Source of the DNA: Streptomyces spororaveus
GTDB taxonomy: Bacteria > Actinomycetota > Actinomycetes > Streptomycetales > Streptomycetaceae
NCBI RefSeq assembly: GCF_016755875.1
Contig: NZ_BNED01000003.1
Location: 229,136-293,135, forward strand
DNA length: 64,000 nucleotides
Reading direction: 5' to 3'
This document shows positions 1 to 9,077 of the stretch, piece by piece. Made by a program: the position numbers and the translations under genes. Under the pieces are notes generated by a model. The model saw nothing but the letters and a program-made list of their open reading frames with translations. It did no database searches and was not told the DNA's origin. Each line of letters begins with the position of its first letter. The stretch's first letter is position 1.

Positions 1-2
1 CC

Positions 3-293
3 TCCATGAAGGGATTGACCAGCCTGTGCGACCGGGACGGCCTGCTCAGGGACTTGTACAGCATCAGGGACGCGGAGAAGGGCGCGCTGACCGAGATCGA
101 CGGCCAGGAGGCGCTCTCGCTCAACACGATGCAAGGGGTCTTCCTGGTGGCCACCAAGGGTGAACCGTTTCTGCTCAAGGCGACCACCGGCGGCTCGGAC
201 GCGTTCGATCTCGCCTTCACCGGCATCAACCGGCCCGTACAGGTGGACGTCCCGGCCGACAAGGACGTCTACGACCCGGACGACATCGACTGA
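3..293 (+). CDS. C-terminal part of an LppX/LprG-like lipoprotein (cut by window edge)
   Basis: The frame is open to the left edge, so the first ATG at 6 is probably internal and the gene starts outside the window. About 95 residues are visible. They include a hydrophobic strand (GVFLVATKGEPFLLKAT) and an ending rich in Asp and Pro (VPADKDVYDPDDID), which resemble the last strands of the LppX/LprAFG family of mycobacterial and Streptomyces cell-surface lipoproteins. Those proteins fold into an open beta-barrel that carries lipids. The signal peptide and lipobox would lie outside the window. The family call rests on overall similarity of the C-terminus and could be wrong. Confidence 0.6.
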   Translation, partial: SMKGLTSLCDRDGLLRDLYSIRDAEKGALTEIDGQEALSLNTMQGVFLVATKGEPFLLKATTGGSDAFDLAFTGINRPVQVDVPADKDVYDPDDID

Positions 294-731
294 CGCCGAC
301 CCGCACCCGGCCGGGTCGCAGCACGCTCTCGGGGCGATCGCCCGGCGGCTGGTGCGGGGGGGGGCAGGAGCCCGGCCGGATTCCAGCGTGCCGCAGCTGT
401 CCGGCCGCGCGCCTGCGTCCGGTGAAAGTGCCATCCCCGAGAGGACCTTGGGCCGGGCCCGTCCGGCATCGACGTACGGGGCGGGCAGAGGCCGGAGCAG
501 GGGTGAGAGTGCTGGATGCTGCCGACCGGTGGTGTCGGCGACGTGTGACGGCTGCCGGGCCTGCCCGCGGCCGACAGCCCCACGAGGCTGGGTTCACCTT
601 CGTGATGTCCGATCCGACTCTGCGCCGCATTCGCGCTCGGCTCGTCCACCTCGTACGAGGTCCTCACGGCGACGAGGGCTCGACATCCCGGTGACGGACG
701 GGCGGCGGACGGCCGCACGGGCCCGTTGACC
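294..731. other. No convincing gene
   Basis: Open frames exist on both strands, but all are Arg/Pro-rich translations of GC-rich DNA without a ribosome binding site or recognisable motif. The stretch separates convergent genes. A short GC-rich hairpin soon after the lipoprotein stop could terminate transcription, but it is not distinctive. Confidence 0.5.
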
Positions 732-3700
732 TCACCGGCGGGCATCGCGAAGGTGCCGCAAATGAGACACCGTCTGTTGGCGCTTCCGCCGTCTGACCGG
801 CCGGCTCGCGACGACTCGCGGACGAGGCTGGTGGACATGGGGCGGCGCGCCCTGTGCGAACTCCTTGATCACGTCCTCGATGTGGCGCAGTTCCTCCTCC
901 ACCCGTCCCGGCTCCTCCGCATCCAGCCGGGCGAATGCCTGTCTGGCCTCCTTGTAGGCCGCCAGAACCTCAGCCCGGGGGAACCCTTGACATGCGAACG
1001 ATGTGGCGAGAACCGCTTGCGCGTGCGCCCTGTCCAGCCTGAGCTTCCAGGCACGTGGGTCTATCTCGTCGTACAGGTCCAGCGACTGACGGGCAGCTTC
1101 CCCAGCCCGTTCGAGGTTCTGCCGAGAGGCGGCGGCAGCGCGCGGATGCCGGTCGGTGTCACTGAGGTCGAGCAGAATTTCCGCCGTCAGGCAGCGCGCT
1201 GACGCCTCGTGGATACGCTTCGCCCACCTGTCCTCTTTGCACATCCGTTCGTACTGCTGCAATGCCAGCTCGACGTTCTGCAGCGCCTTGTGAAGATCTT
1301 CCAGCCTGCTCTCCGGCGGCGGCTGGGACCGGGCTCTTCCCAGGTACCCGTACGCCAGCCGCCGCAGCGCGAGTGCGTGCTGGGGCCGGACCGCTTCGCG
1401 GTACTCCCGTTCCAGGGGGTTGTAGTAGTCCTCCACGGCCCTTCTGTGCCGGTCGATGCATTCGCCCCACTGCTGCTTGGCGGCGTGCTGGGTGCCGAGC
1501 ACGTTGAGGGCTTCGGCAATGTCCCGCTTCCAACGGCCGGGAGTGCGCGAGCGTAGATCCTCGTAGATCCGAACGCTCTCGGCAGCCTTCTCCAGCGCTT
1601 GATCGACGTCCCCCTTCGCGCCGAGTTGCCAGGCCCGGCACCGCAGCACACCCGCTTTCATGCCGAGGACGTCGTCGGGTTTGTCCTCCTCGCCGTCAGA
1701 GGCTGCCGGCAGCGCCTCGATCAGCTCGCACGCCGCTGTAGCCGCTTGCATAGCCTCTCGCTGGCGACCGATGTGGTGGGCCGCCGTGGCCCGGGTGCAC
1801 AAGGCCGTCACCAGAGCGAACGCGTGTCGCCGGGTGGCGTTGCTCTGGAACAACGTCTCCAGGCGACGTATCGCCTCACCGGCACAGCTGTCGGCATCCT
1901 CGAAGCGTCCGATGTCGAAGAGTCTGTCCGCCAGGTTCCGCATAGCCTCTGCCAGACACAAGTCATGCTCCTCGGACGGCATCAGTTGTTGCAGCGCGTG
2001 GTAGGTGTCGACCGCTTGGCCCGCAACCTCGCGCGCCCGGTTGCGCATCCCTGAGCTGGCCAGGTAGAGCGACCACCGTTGCTGGGCCCGGGCCAGGCTC
2101 CTTCGATTCTCCTGAGTGGCCGGCGTCCCGTCGCGCTGGTGGTACTGCACCGCGTGTTGTGCGATGGCCGTGGCCAGCTTCAGGACGACATCCGGCGGAG
2201 ACTCGTCGAATTCCGGCAGAACCTGGGCGGCGACCTCCTGGGCCGAGTCCTCCCCCAGCGTGGAGTTCAACGCGGCAGCAAGCGACGTACCCATGGCGCT
2301 CGCGAACTGAATCTCTTTCGTCAAAGCGAGCTGGTTCACCAGTCTGACGAGCGGGACGGCATGGGCGCGCAGAGCCTCCTCCAACCTTTCGCGCGCCGTC
2401 TGCTGTGCAGTCGGCCCAGCCATGGCGTCAACGGGCGCCACCATGTCACCCGAAGGAGACTCACCGGATCCGGCGGTGAGCTGCAGGACATGGAGCACAT
2501 TGAGAATCTGGCGCGCCTGGTCGATCTCGTGTTGGGGGACGCCCGGCCCGCCTCCGGCGACATCGAGCAGCTTGGAGGCGAGATCGGGAAAAGTCGCGAT
2601 GACCTTGGCTCCGAGCCGCTCGGCAAGCCGTTGCGGCTGCAGCGAGCGCATGTAGCCGTCCCCGACGAACGCCGTGTGCTGCCAGCGGGCGAACGCGCGC
2701 CTGAGCCATTCCGGCTCGCCCGCGAGGTCGGGAACGAGCAGGAGCCGACGGGCTGCTTCCGTTTCCTTCTCTCCATCCGACTGGCCCCCGGCCACGGCCA
2801 GGCTCGAGACGGCGACGATCCGTTCGAGCAGGACCGGGTCACTCGGCAGTTTCTGCCCTTCCGCCGATACCACCCACCTTTGACGCTCCACGTCAATGGC
2901 GTAGTCGAGCAAGGCGTCGGACCGTGAGCGTGAGGGCGGGCCCGCCAAGGCCGAAGGCGCCTTGTCAAGGCCGGCCCGCGCGTCCACCAAGGCCTGGATC
3001 AGGATGAGCAAGAAGCTGCCGAAGTCGGCCTCGCCGAGTGCGGGTATGCCCGCCCCGGGACGTGGCTCTCCCTCCGCTCCCAGGACCGCACCGTCTGGCA
3101 CGGCACGGTCCTGTCGCCCCGTGCCCGTCCCCTGGTTCTGCTCGTACAGCTTGCTGAAGGCCGCGAGAGCCGCGAGGTAGACGTCTTCACGCCCGGCCTC
3201 GGGCAGGGGCTCGATCGACAGCACGTCCTCAACGTCGGCCAGTGACTCGAACCGCCGCCTGAACGCATCCCACCACAGTCCGCCGTTGTGGGCGACGGCC
3301 AGGATGCGCAGGGAATGCCGGGCTGGGTGCTCGGCGGCTGTGGTGAGAAGGGCCTCCAACTGACCCGCGCGGGCATCGGCGTCGTCAATGACCAACAGTC
3401 GTTTCTCCGCCAGGTCGCAGACGTTGGAGAAGTCGGCACACAGCGGATCGACGAACCCGGTGACCCAGTGCTTCCTGGCCATCCGGCGGCACAGCTCACG
3501 AGCGAGACGGGTCTTCCCGACGGTTCCGCCCCCGGTGATCAGCCGCATGCGCCGCCCATCAGCCTGTTGACACCAGTCGACCAGGGCGCTGAGCTCCTGC
3601 GCCCGGCCCGTGAACGGCACGACTTCGTACCGGGCCTCGAGTAGGGCCGCCTCGGACCGGAGATCGCGTAGCGGCAAAGGGCTGTAGGCCGGCTGCAGGA

Positions 3701-4424
3701 CCTCGCCACCCGCCCAGACGGGGTCCAGCAGGACGGTAGCGTCGGCCGGGAGGCTCCTGGCGGCCAGCAGGCAGGCCTTCGCCTCCTCGGAGCCGTCGTC
3801 ACCGAAAATCCGGCTGACCGGGAGGGCATGCAACCGTCCGTCGACCCTGGCCCGGTCATCCGTGATCACGCCCACGAGGTGGTCCCCGCTGAACAGAGCG
3901 GCGCCAGACATTCCGCTCCACCATGACGCGCCACGGCCTGCCCGCGGAGACCCGCTCTGGATCTGGAAGTTCACCTGCTGCACCAAGTGCCGCGCACCCG
4001 TCCGGGGAAGGATGGCCCCCCTCGCGTCCTCCACGTTCAGGAACTGCTCCGTTCCGGCCTCGTACAGCTGCGAACGCGGAAAGCCCAGCGTCTGTGCCGG
4101 AACCGCCTCCTCGCCGACCAAGCGGCCCAGCCGCACCTCTACGTACCTGTCCAAGCTCCCGGTCCCGAACGGATCGGCGGTGGTGGAGGTCAGGAGCGCA
4201 AAGTCGGTGTCCTGGGTGCCTTTGGCCACGACCGTGAACGTATGCGGCTCATCCGAGAGGTCATAACCCCCGCCACGGCGAACGTACTTGCGTACCGTGG
4301 CCGTGGAGTCCCTCATCCCCACACAGTGGCCCGCCGTGAGCACGAGATCCGGCGTCAGCAGATAGCCTGAGCCGCGTTCGTCGGCTGAAAGAGAAACCAG
4401 GCGTTCGGCGTCCAGCCCGGTCAT
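732..4424 (-). CDS. Trypsin-like protease / STAND NTPase / TPR protein
   Basis: Large three-part protein of 1230 aa. Residues 1-210 are a trypsin-like serine protease domain with a plausible catalytic triad: His33 (TAGHC), Asp74 (DTDFALL) and Ser173 (GMSGAAL). No signal peptide is visible, so it should act in the cytoplasm. From about 265 a STAND-type NTPase follows, with a P-loop GGGTVGKTR at 298-306 and Walker B LLVIDDAD near 343-350. The last ~450 residues are helical with TPR-like pairs. The start codon overlaps the stop of the upstream trypco2 gene (ATGA), so the two form an operon. This architecture belongs to predicted NTP-dependent biological-conflict systems of multicellular bacteria. 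The inferred mode is that the TPRs sense an invader signal, the NTPase switches, and the protease cuts a target. The basic C-terminal tail (residues ~1200-1230) may lie beyond the conserved part. Confidence 0.85.
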   Translation of the reverse strand: MTGLDAERLVSLSADERGSGYLLTPDLVLTAGHCVGMRDSTATVRKYVRRGGGYDLSDEPHTFTVVAKGTQDTDFALLTSTTADPFGTGSLDRYVEVRLGRLVGEEAVPAQTLGFPRSQLYEAGTEQFLNVEDARGAILPRTGARHLVQQVNFQIQSGSPRAGRGASWWSGMSGAALFSGDHLVGVITDDRARVDGRLHALPVSRIFGDDGSEEAKACLLAARSLPADATVLLDPVWAGGEVLQPAYSPLPLRDLRSEAALLEARYEVVPFTGRAQELSALVDWCQQADGRRMRLITGGGTVGKTRLARELCRRMARKHWVTGFVDPLCADFSNVCDLAEKRLLVIDDADARAGQLEALLTTAAEHPARHSLRILAVAHNGGLWWDAFRRRFESLADVEDVLSIEPLPEAGREDVYLAALAAFSKLYEQNQGTGTGRQDRAVPDGAVLGAEGEPRPGAGIPALGEADFGSFLLILIQALVDARAGLDKAPSALAGPPSRSRSDALLDYAIDVERQRWVVSAEGQKLPSDPVLLERIVAVSSLAVAGGQSDGEKETEAARRLLLVPDLAGEPEWLRRAFARWQHTAFVGDGYMRSLQPQRLAERLGAKVIATFPDLASKLLDVAGGGPGVPQHEIDQARQILNVLHVLQLTAGSGESPSGDMVAPVDAMAGPTAQQTARERLEEALRAHAVPLVRLVNQLALTKEIQFASAMGTSLAAALNSTLGEDSAQEVAAQVLPEFDESPPDVVLKLATAIAQHAVQYHQRDGTPATQENRRSLARAQQRWSLYLASSGMRNRAREVAGQAVDTYHALQQLMPSEEHDLCLAEAMRNLADRLFDIGRFEDADSCAGEAIRRLETLFQSNATRRHAFALVTALCTRATAAHHIGRQREAMQAATAACELIEALPAASDGEEDKPDDVLGMKAGVLRCRAWQLGAKGDVDQALEKAAESVRIYEDLRSRTPGRWKRDIAEALNVLGTQHAAKQQWGECIDRHRRAVEDYYNPLEREYREAVRPQHALALRRLAYGYLGRARSQPPPESRLEDLHKALQNVELALQQYERMCKEDRWAKRIHEASARCLTAEILLDLSDTDRHPRAAAASRQNLERAGEAARQSLDLYDEIDPRAWKLRLDRAHAQAVLATSFACQGFPRAEVLAAYKEARQAFARLDAEEPGRVEEELRHIEDVIKEFAQGAPPHVHQPRPRVVASRPVRRRKRQQTVSHLRHLRDARR

Positions 4425-4735
4425 TTCGGATCCTTGTTTGAGTCGCCGATGTGCGTGGTCTCGGGCAGCCTGAGGTTCAGCTTGATGCGGTGAGTGGAGG
4501 CGTTGCTCCGCGCGAACTCCCCACCGGCCTGAACCACCCAGAACTGCACTCCGGCCTTGCCCCCGCCACTCTTCGTCACCTGGACGGAGGCTTCGATTTC
4601 GACGTCTTCGACGCTGAACTTCAGCTCCTCCGCCAGCGCTCGCTGCTGTGCGACTTCCAGCTCACGGCGCAGCCCGCTGACCATGTCCGCGAGCCCCAGA
4701 TCACTGGTCTGGTTCTCCTCACGCATGTCCGTCAT
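4421..4735 (-). CDS. Trypco2 family protein (trypsin-co-occurring domain 2)
   Basis: A protein of 104 aa starting at the ATG at 4735, which has a good ribosome binding site (GAGGGAG) seven bases upstream. A longer frame reaches 4933 but its extra N-terminus is low-complexity. The sequence has an N-terminal helix (LGLADMVSGLRRELEVAQQ), a middle segment EELKFSVEDVEIEASVQVTK, and the ending GVQFWVVQAGGEFARSNAST followed by HRIKLNLRLPE. This is the typical pattern of the trypco2 domain, a small alpha/beta module found beside cytoplasmic trypsin-STAND proteins. Its stop overlaps the start of such a protein by four bases. It probably regulates or is a partner or substrate of that protease; the exact role is not known. 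Confidence 0.9.
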   Translation of the reverse strand: MTDMREENQTSDLGLADMVSGLRRELEVAQQRALAEELKFSVEDVEIEASVQVTKSGGGKAGVQFWVVQAGGEFARSNASTHRIKLNLRLPETTHIGDSNKDPK

Positions 4736-5586
4736 GGTGGCGCTCCCTCGTGTAGGAACCATGACCGTGCGCGGCTGCCTGCGGGACACCCCCGCAAGTT
4801 GTCTTCGCCTCAGGGCTGACGACCGGACCGGCGCGCGGTCGAGGCGTGGATACGTGGCCGCTGCCTCGCCATCGCGGAACTCGATGGTCGTGGGAGCCCG
4901 CGTCGAAGTAGCGAGAGAGCCTTGCGCAGACACGGCTGATTCAGCGCGACGTCTGCTATGTCAAGTCTTCAAGCTGCCGTCCGTCTGGGCAACTCGATCA
5001 CAGCCTGCGCCATCGAGTGGGGCAGTTGATGGCATCAAAGAATTGGACGGGCCGAGGAGGAGCCGAGCACCTTGTTGGGGGGTGATCGGAGCGAGTCAGC
5101 CCGGCGCCTACTCCTCCATGACCTGCGCAGACGCCTTTCACAAGACGCGCTGACCTCCGCCAGGATCTCGCCGCTTTGAGCCGTGAATCGATTTCCCGCG
5201 TAACGGCAGTCAAGGAGAGCCTCCGAAGAGCTGCGATCGTTGCTCCGTACCGTGGAGATCACCGATGACGAACGGGTTGCCGTATGCATCCCGGCCGACG
5301 GCGGTGCCCATGTTGCCGCGCGCCGGGAAGGGCCCGGCCCACACCCGCCCGCCCAGGGGCCCGGCGACGCCGTGGTGGACGATCCCTCGAACTCCGGCAG
5401 CTTCCCCGGCAGTCCGTCGTCAGCATCCTCGTCGAACGCCTTCAGCGGGCGCAGCGACCGCTCCCGGTCCGCCTCCTGGCGGGTCAAGCGCCCGGGTAGT
5501 GCGCTCGGCAAAGGCTCGCCCCGGTCGACCCCCGCCCGGCGGGACCGGCACGCCGACCGCACTGGACCAGCCTTTAGGGTTTACCC
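4736..5586. other. Intergenic region with a possible decayed minus-strand gene
   Basis: No intact gene was found. On the minus strand around 5220-5340 a frame reads GRDAYGNPFVIGDLHGTE, and around 5340-5500 a second frame reads AFDEDADDGLPGKLPEFEG. Both look more protein-like than the surrounding translations and could be pieces of one frameshifted ancestral gene, but no family was recognised. Upstream of 5587 there is no strong Shine-Dalgarno sequence for the next gene. Confidence 0.3.
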
Positions 5587-6861
5587 ATGAGTTTGACAGC
5601 GGGTCACGAGGAAGGAGCCCTGCCCGGTCCGGCGGCATCGGCGCGGGGCTGGCAGGCGCCGAGCGCGGTCGAGCGGGGGCTGTACGAGGCGAAGGCGCGC
5701 GGCGACTGGCCCGCGTACTACGACCTCGTCGCACGGGCCGACCTGTACATGATGCAGTCGCGCGCCTACGTCGACGCGAGCGGGGGCAGCACCCGCTTCC
5801 ACCCCTACTGGAACCCGCAGACCCGGACCGCGTGCCTGGCCGTCTACACCGGCGGCATGCTGCCGCCGCCCGTCGCCGACCCGGTCTACAACTGCTACGA
5901 CCTGGGCTGGTTCGCGGAGGTCTGGAACCAGAACGACCCGCCCTACCTCGTCGTCAACCCCGGCAGCCCCTGCGAGGGCGTCCTGCCGGCCGGGCCGGAG
6001 GGCCTCGCCCTGTGGCAGCGTCACTCCGCCCCGGTCGAACGGCCGGGACTGGCCCAGGACGTCGTCCACACCCTGGAGGTGGGCGGCCCCCTCACCGGCC
6101 CCGTCGCCTTCGGTCTCGCGGCCGGCGCGCACATCAACGTGCACAACGGGCGCTACTGGAACTCGATGGCCTACCACGGCTGCGGCTACCGCGACGAGAA
6201 GCGCATGCTGGAACGCTGGTGGGGCGTCACCACCCGGGAGGACTGGCAGGGCACGCAGGCTCAGTTGCTGCGCGCCGGAATGGTCAGCGGGGTCTGGGAG
6301 TCCGCCCTGCAGCTTCGGCGCGGCATGGCCCTGGACTTCGCGGGCCCCGTCGACGTCGACCACTGGCGCGAGGCCGCGGGGAACGCGGTGCGCAGGCGCG
6401 CCGAGGCCGCCGCCGAACCTCACCTGACCCCGGACGGCGTCACCCCGGGCCGTACGGTCACCGCTGCGGAGCTGGAGGGCCAGGTGACCGGCCTTCAGCG
6501 GTTGATCGGCCGCATCGCACGCTACGAGGCGCGGTTCCGCGCCGACGGCCTGCTGCCCGCGGGGGGCTTCGTCCGGAGCGTCGAAGCCTGGGACTACGGC
6601 CGGGCCTCCGGCATGGCCCGCTGGGGACTCGCCGCCCGTCTGTGCTCCCTGCAGGAGGCGGAGGCGGCCGTGGTCCAGGCCGGCCGTCTCGTGCAGCTCA
6701 ACTACCGCTCGTGGGAGGACTTCTCGGCCGCCTACATCCTGGGCCGCTGCCTCCACTTCGACGAGGAGGAGTTCGGCGAGTGGTACGAGACGGTCCTTGC
6801 GACCCACCGTGCCCTGACCGCGGACCCGGCCAGCCCGTGGCGCACGCTTGACTGGAACTGA
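5587..6861 (+). CDS. DUF1266 domain-containing protein
   Basis: A protein of 424 aa. The N-terminal half (about 20-150) resembles an SseB-like domain, with YYDLVARADLYMMQSRAY and CLAVYTGG segments. The C-terminal half matches DUF1266: WWGVTTREDW near 215, AWDYGRASGMARWGLAA near 340, and the SWEDFSAAYILGRCLHFD block near 380. DUF1266 proteins are widespread in Streptomyces and of unknown biochemical function; the domain is all-helical and cytoplasmic. The gene stands alone, with a long perfect terminator hairpin 230 bases downstream. Confidence 0.8.
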   Translation: MSLTAGHEEGALPGPAASARGWQAPSAVERGLYEAKARGDWPAYYDLVARADLYMMQSRAYVDASGGSTRFHPYWNPQTRTACLAVYTGGMLPPPVADPVYNCYDLGWFAEVWNQNDPPYLVVNPGSPCEGVLPAGPEGLALWQRHSAPVERPGLAQDVVHTLEVGGPLTGPVAFGLAAGAHINVHNGRYWNSMAYHGCGYRDEKRMLERWWGVTTREDWQGTQAQLLRAGMVSGVWESALQLRRGMALDFAGPVDVDHWREAAGNAVRRRAEAAAEPHLTPDGVTPGRTVTAAELEGQVTGLQRLIGRIARYEARFRADGLLPAGGFVRSVEAWDYGRASGMARWGLAARLCSLQEAEAAVVQAGRLVQLNYRSWEDFSAAYILGRCLHFDEEEFGEWYETVLATHRALTADPASPWRTLDWN

Positions 6862-7087
6862 GGATCCCGTTTCAGCGCTGCGGTCCGGCGCCGGCGGGCA
6901 CCTCGTCACGCCTCCCCGTCGATGCCCGCCTCGCGGGCGGCCAAGGCCCGGCGCGGGTGATCGATCCCGCCGGCGGACGGATCCCGCAGTACGGGCAGGA
7001 ACAGCCGCCCCGCTCTGGCCGACCGACCATCCCGTGCCACCACCGCTCCCCTTCGCACCTGGCAGTCCCGGGCGCGGGCGGACCGCC

Positions 7088-7158
7088 TGACGCCCCACGC
7101 ACGGCCGCAGGGGCCGGACCCGGCGGGTCCGGCCCCTGCGGCCGTGCGTGGGGCGTCA
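7088..7158. terminator. Perfect 34-bp hairpin, bidirectional terminator
   Basis: A 34-base arm (7088-7121), a 3-base loop (GGC) and a perfectly complementary arm (7125-7158). The right arm ends exactly in the stop codon of the minus-strand LppU-like gene. There is no T-run, as is usual for Streptomyces terminators. It lies between two convergent genes and can serve both. A perfect arm of this length is unusual. Confidence 0.85.
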
Positions 7159-7572
7159 GTTCTTGACGGGCTCCATGCAGAGGACGAACTTGTCCGTCTC
7201 GAGCTGCTGCGCGAGAGCGACCTCGGCCACGCCCTCGCACTTGTCGAGGTCGAAGGTGTTGTCGACGACCTTGACGACCTTGTAGAGGTCGGCCACCTTC
7301 TCCGTGCAGCCCTTGCTCTCGACCTTGGGGTCGTTCTCCGGGCCGGTGACGACGACGCAGTCCCCGGCCTCCGCGTGCACCGGGGCATCGCCTGTCAGAT
7401 GGGGAAGGCCCAGACGCCAGAACAGTGCGACCGCGATCGCCACGGCGACGCCGAGGATCTTCTTCCCCAGGCCGCTCTTCTTCTTCGCGGGCTCGGACGG
7501 CGCGACGGGGGCGTCGAACGGGCCGGGAGCGGCGGGCTGCTCAGGGGACTGCGGCGCGGGAGGCGTGGCCAT
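7156..7572 (-). CDS. LppU/SCO3897 family protein, membrane-anchored
   Basis: A protein of 138 aa from the ATG at 7572, preceded by AAGGA. It begins with a Pro/Ala-rich cytoplasmic segment, followed by KKKSGLGKK and one transmembrane helix (ILGVAVAIAVALFWRLGL, about residues 39-56). The outer domain has four cysteines (GDCVVVTG, SKGCTEK, LDKCEGV, FVLCMEP), probably two disulfides. This is the layout of the LppU/SCO3897 group of small exported actinobacterial proteins, whose role is unknown. The stop codon lies inside the downstream terminator hairpin. Confidence 0.75.
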   Translation of the reverse strand: MATPPAPQSPEQPAAPGPFDAPVAPSEPAKKKSGLGKKILGVAVAIAVALFWRLGLPHLTGDAPVHAEAGDCVVVTGPENDPKVESKGCTEKVADLYKVVKVVDNTFDLDKCEGVAEVALAQQLETDKFVLCMEPVKN

Positions 7573-7823
7573 GGAGGGTTCCTTGGGGACGTGGGCATGA
7601 TCGAACGGGCGTACGCTACCGGCTCCTGGAGTCACAAAAGGGACTCTTCCCTTCCGTTTCCTGATCGGATACGGAGTCGTGATCCTGTCGACTCGTCAGG
7701 GCCGCCCCGCCGGACCCCGGCCCGAGGCCGGCGCGGAGGACTCCTACCGGGCGTGGCCGAGGGGCGACCCCGGCGCCGTGCGGCGGTGGCTGCGCGGAAT
7801 TGCGCTCGCGAGGCGGCGAGTTG
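7573..7823. other. Intergenic, no feature seen
   Basis: About 250 bases between the 5' end of the LppU-like gene and the 3' end of the transglutaminase gene, both on the minus strand. No clear hairpin or short gene was found. The promoter of the LppU-like gene should lie here. Confidence 0.4.
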
Positions 7824-9077
7824 TTACGGCCAGCCCTGCTTCACTTTGGCGGGCGCGGTGTTCCAGCTCTTGGGTATGAAGGTGATGACGTAGGTTCCGC
7901 GGTCGAAGTCCGTGTATCCGGAGGACCAGTTGCGGAACTTGCTCTCATATACCTGCATGGGCCCCATACCACCTTCGGGCGAGTGGTAGTGGTTGGCGTG
8001 GGTCCATATGGTGTTGTCAGGGTTTGTTTCTTTTTGGTCCCCGAACCAGCCGTAGTCGAAGTTGACATAGCTTTCGCCGGGCTTGGCGGGGCTGCGTGAG
8101 CTGTTCCTGTCCTTCGACATGTCTACGAGGCCTGTGTTCTGGTTGGGGCGGAAGGCACCGGGGTCCCCGTACTTCCGCTTGTCGGAGGGACTCGAGGGGT
8201 CCTGCCCGCTCCAGAAGTGCTTCGAGTAGATGACCGCCTTCATCTTGGACGGGTCGTGGTTGCCCCCGTTCCTGTCCTTGAACGACGGGGTGTTCCTCAG
8301 GGCCGAGTAGAAGTTCGAACGGCTGTCTTCGGCGGCGAGAGCGTCGTCGTTCTTCGCGAGCTCTGCCTTGAGGTTGCTCAGGTAGGCACTCTCGTCATGG
8401 CTGCTTTCCAGGGCCTTGTTCATGACGGATGCCACATCCCGGGCCCGGTTGAATCCCTTTGTCTCGTCAAAACTCTGCTTGGCGATGCGCCCCTCGAACT
8501 CCGCCCGCGTCTCGCCCGGCCGCGGGCTGGTGTTCTCCAGAGCGTTCCGGTGCTTCTCCTCGTCGAAGGACGCAAAGGCCAGTTTGTTGGTCGGATAAGG
8601 ACCTGAATTGACCCAGGTGACGCCGACGCACCCGTAGGACAGCTGCTCCCGCTGCTGTTCGGTCATCTGCTGCACTCGTCCGTCGCGATGGCTGTAGACC
8701 TGCTGCCACTTGCGTATGTAGTTGCTGATGCCGGTAGTGGCCCTGTCTCCATGGGCCCGGTACGCGTCGGGCATGCGGTCCAGCGGCTCGGCAGGCGGCG
8801 TGACCCTGTCGCCGGCCGCTGTGGAGGCCCTGAGGGACTCGGTGGCGCTCGGCAGGTCCCCGCCGGGGGTTTTGCCCGGCCGGCCCAGGTCCAGGCCCGC
8901 TTCGTTCAGCGCGTTGATGAGCCTGACGTCATCCGCTGTCAGGCCGTTGCTGTCGGCATAGGAACCGTTCCCGTCGCCGGCACCCCCGGCTGCCTGACTG
9001 ACGGTCGGCGCGAGACCTGCGGTGCACAGCACGATGCTCACCGTGGTGAGGGCGAGGAACCCTGAACGTTTGTACAT
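7824..9077 (-). CDS. Secreted protein-glutamine gamma-glutamyltransferase (microbial transglutaminase), prepro form
   Basis: A protein of 417 aa, the usual length for the Streptomyces preproenzyme. An N-terminal signal peptide (about 1-30, MYKRSGFLALTTVSIVLCTA) is followed by an acidic propeptide (about 31-88). The mature enzyme begins near AGDRVTPPAEPLDRMP. The catalytic triad is intact: Cys150 (YGCVGVTW), Asp341 (NFDYGWFG) and His360 (IWTHANHYH). These correspond to Cys64, Asp255 and His274 of the S. mobaraensis enzyme. It forms calcium-independent isopeptide bonds between Gln and Lys side chains outside the cell, and is linked to aerial growth and cell-surface protein crosslinking in Streptomyces. 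The ribosome binding site AAGGAA precedes the ATG. In this family the zymogen is activated by extracellular metalloprotease and tripeptidyl peptidase. A snapalysin gene lies 7 kb away, but no direct link can be shown. Confidence 0.97.
   Translation of the reverse strand: MYKRSGFLALTTVSIVLCTAGLAPTVSQAAGGAGDGNGSYADSNGLTADDVRLINALNEAGLDLGRPGKTPGGDLPSATESLRASTAAGDRVTPPAEPLDRMPDAYRAHGDRATTGISNYIRKWQQVYSHRDGRVQQMTEQQREQLSYGCVGVTWVNSGPYPTNKLAFASFDEEKHRNALENTSPRPGETRAEFEGRIAKQSFDETKGFNRARDVASVMNKALESSHDESAYLSNLKAELAKNDDALAAEDSRSNFYSALRNTPSFKDRNGGNHDPSKMKAVIYSKHFWSGQDPSSPSDKRKYGDPGAFRPNQNTGLVDMSKDRNSSRSPAKPGESYVNFDYGWFGDQKETNPDNTIWTHANHYHSPEGGMGPMQVYESKFRNWSSGYTDFDRGTYVITFIPKSWNTAPAKVKQGWP

Noticed and set aside
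160..729. Long open frames on both strands after the lipoprotein gene
   Set aside because: Arg/Pro/Ser-rich, no ribosome binding site and no motif; they are what high-GC DNA gives by chance.
4736..4933. Longer start for the trypco2 gene at 4933
   Set aside because: The extension is low-complexity and lacks a ribosome binding site, whereas the ATG at 4735 has one.
5265..7098. Frames of more than 500 codons on both strands over the DUF1266 gene
   Set aside because: They overlap a gene with clear domain motifs and are compositional shadows of it.
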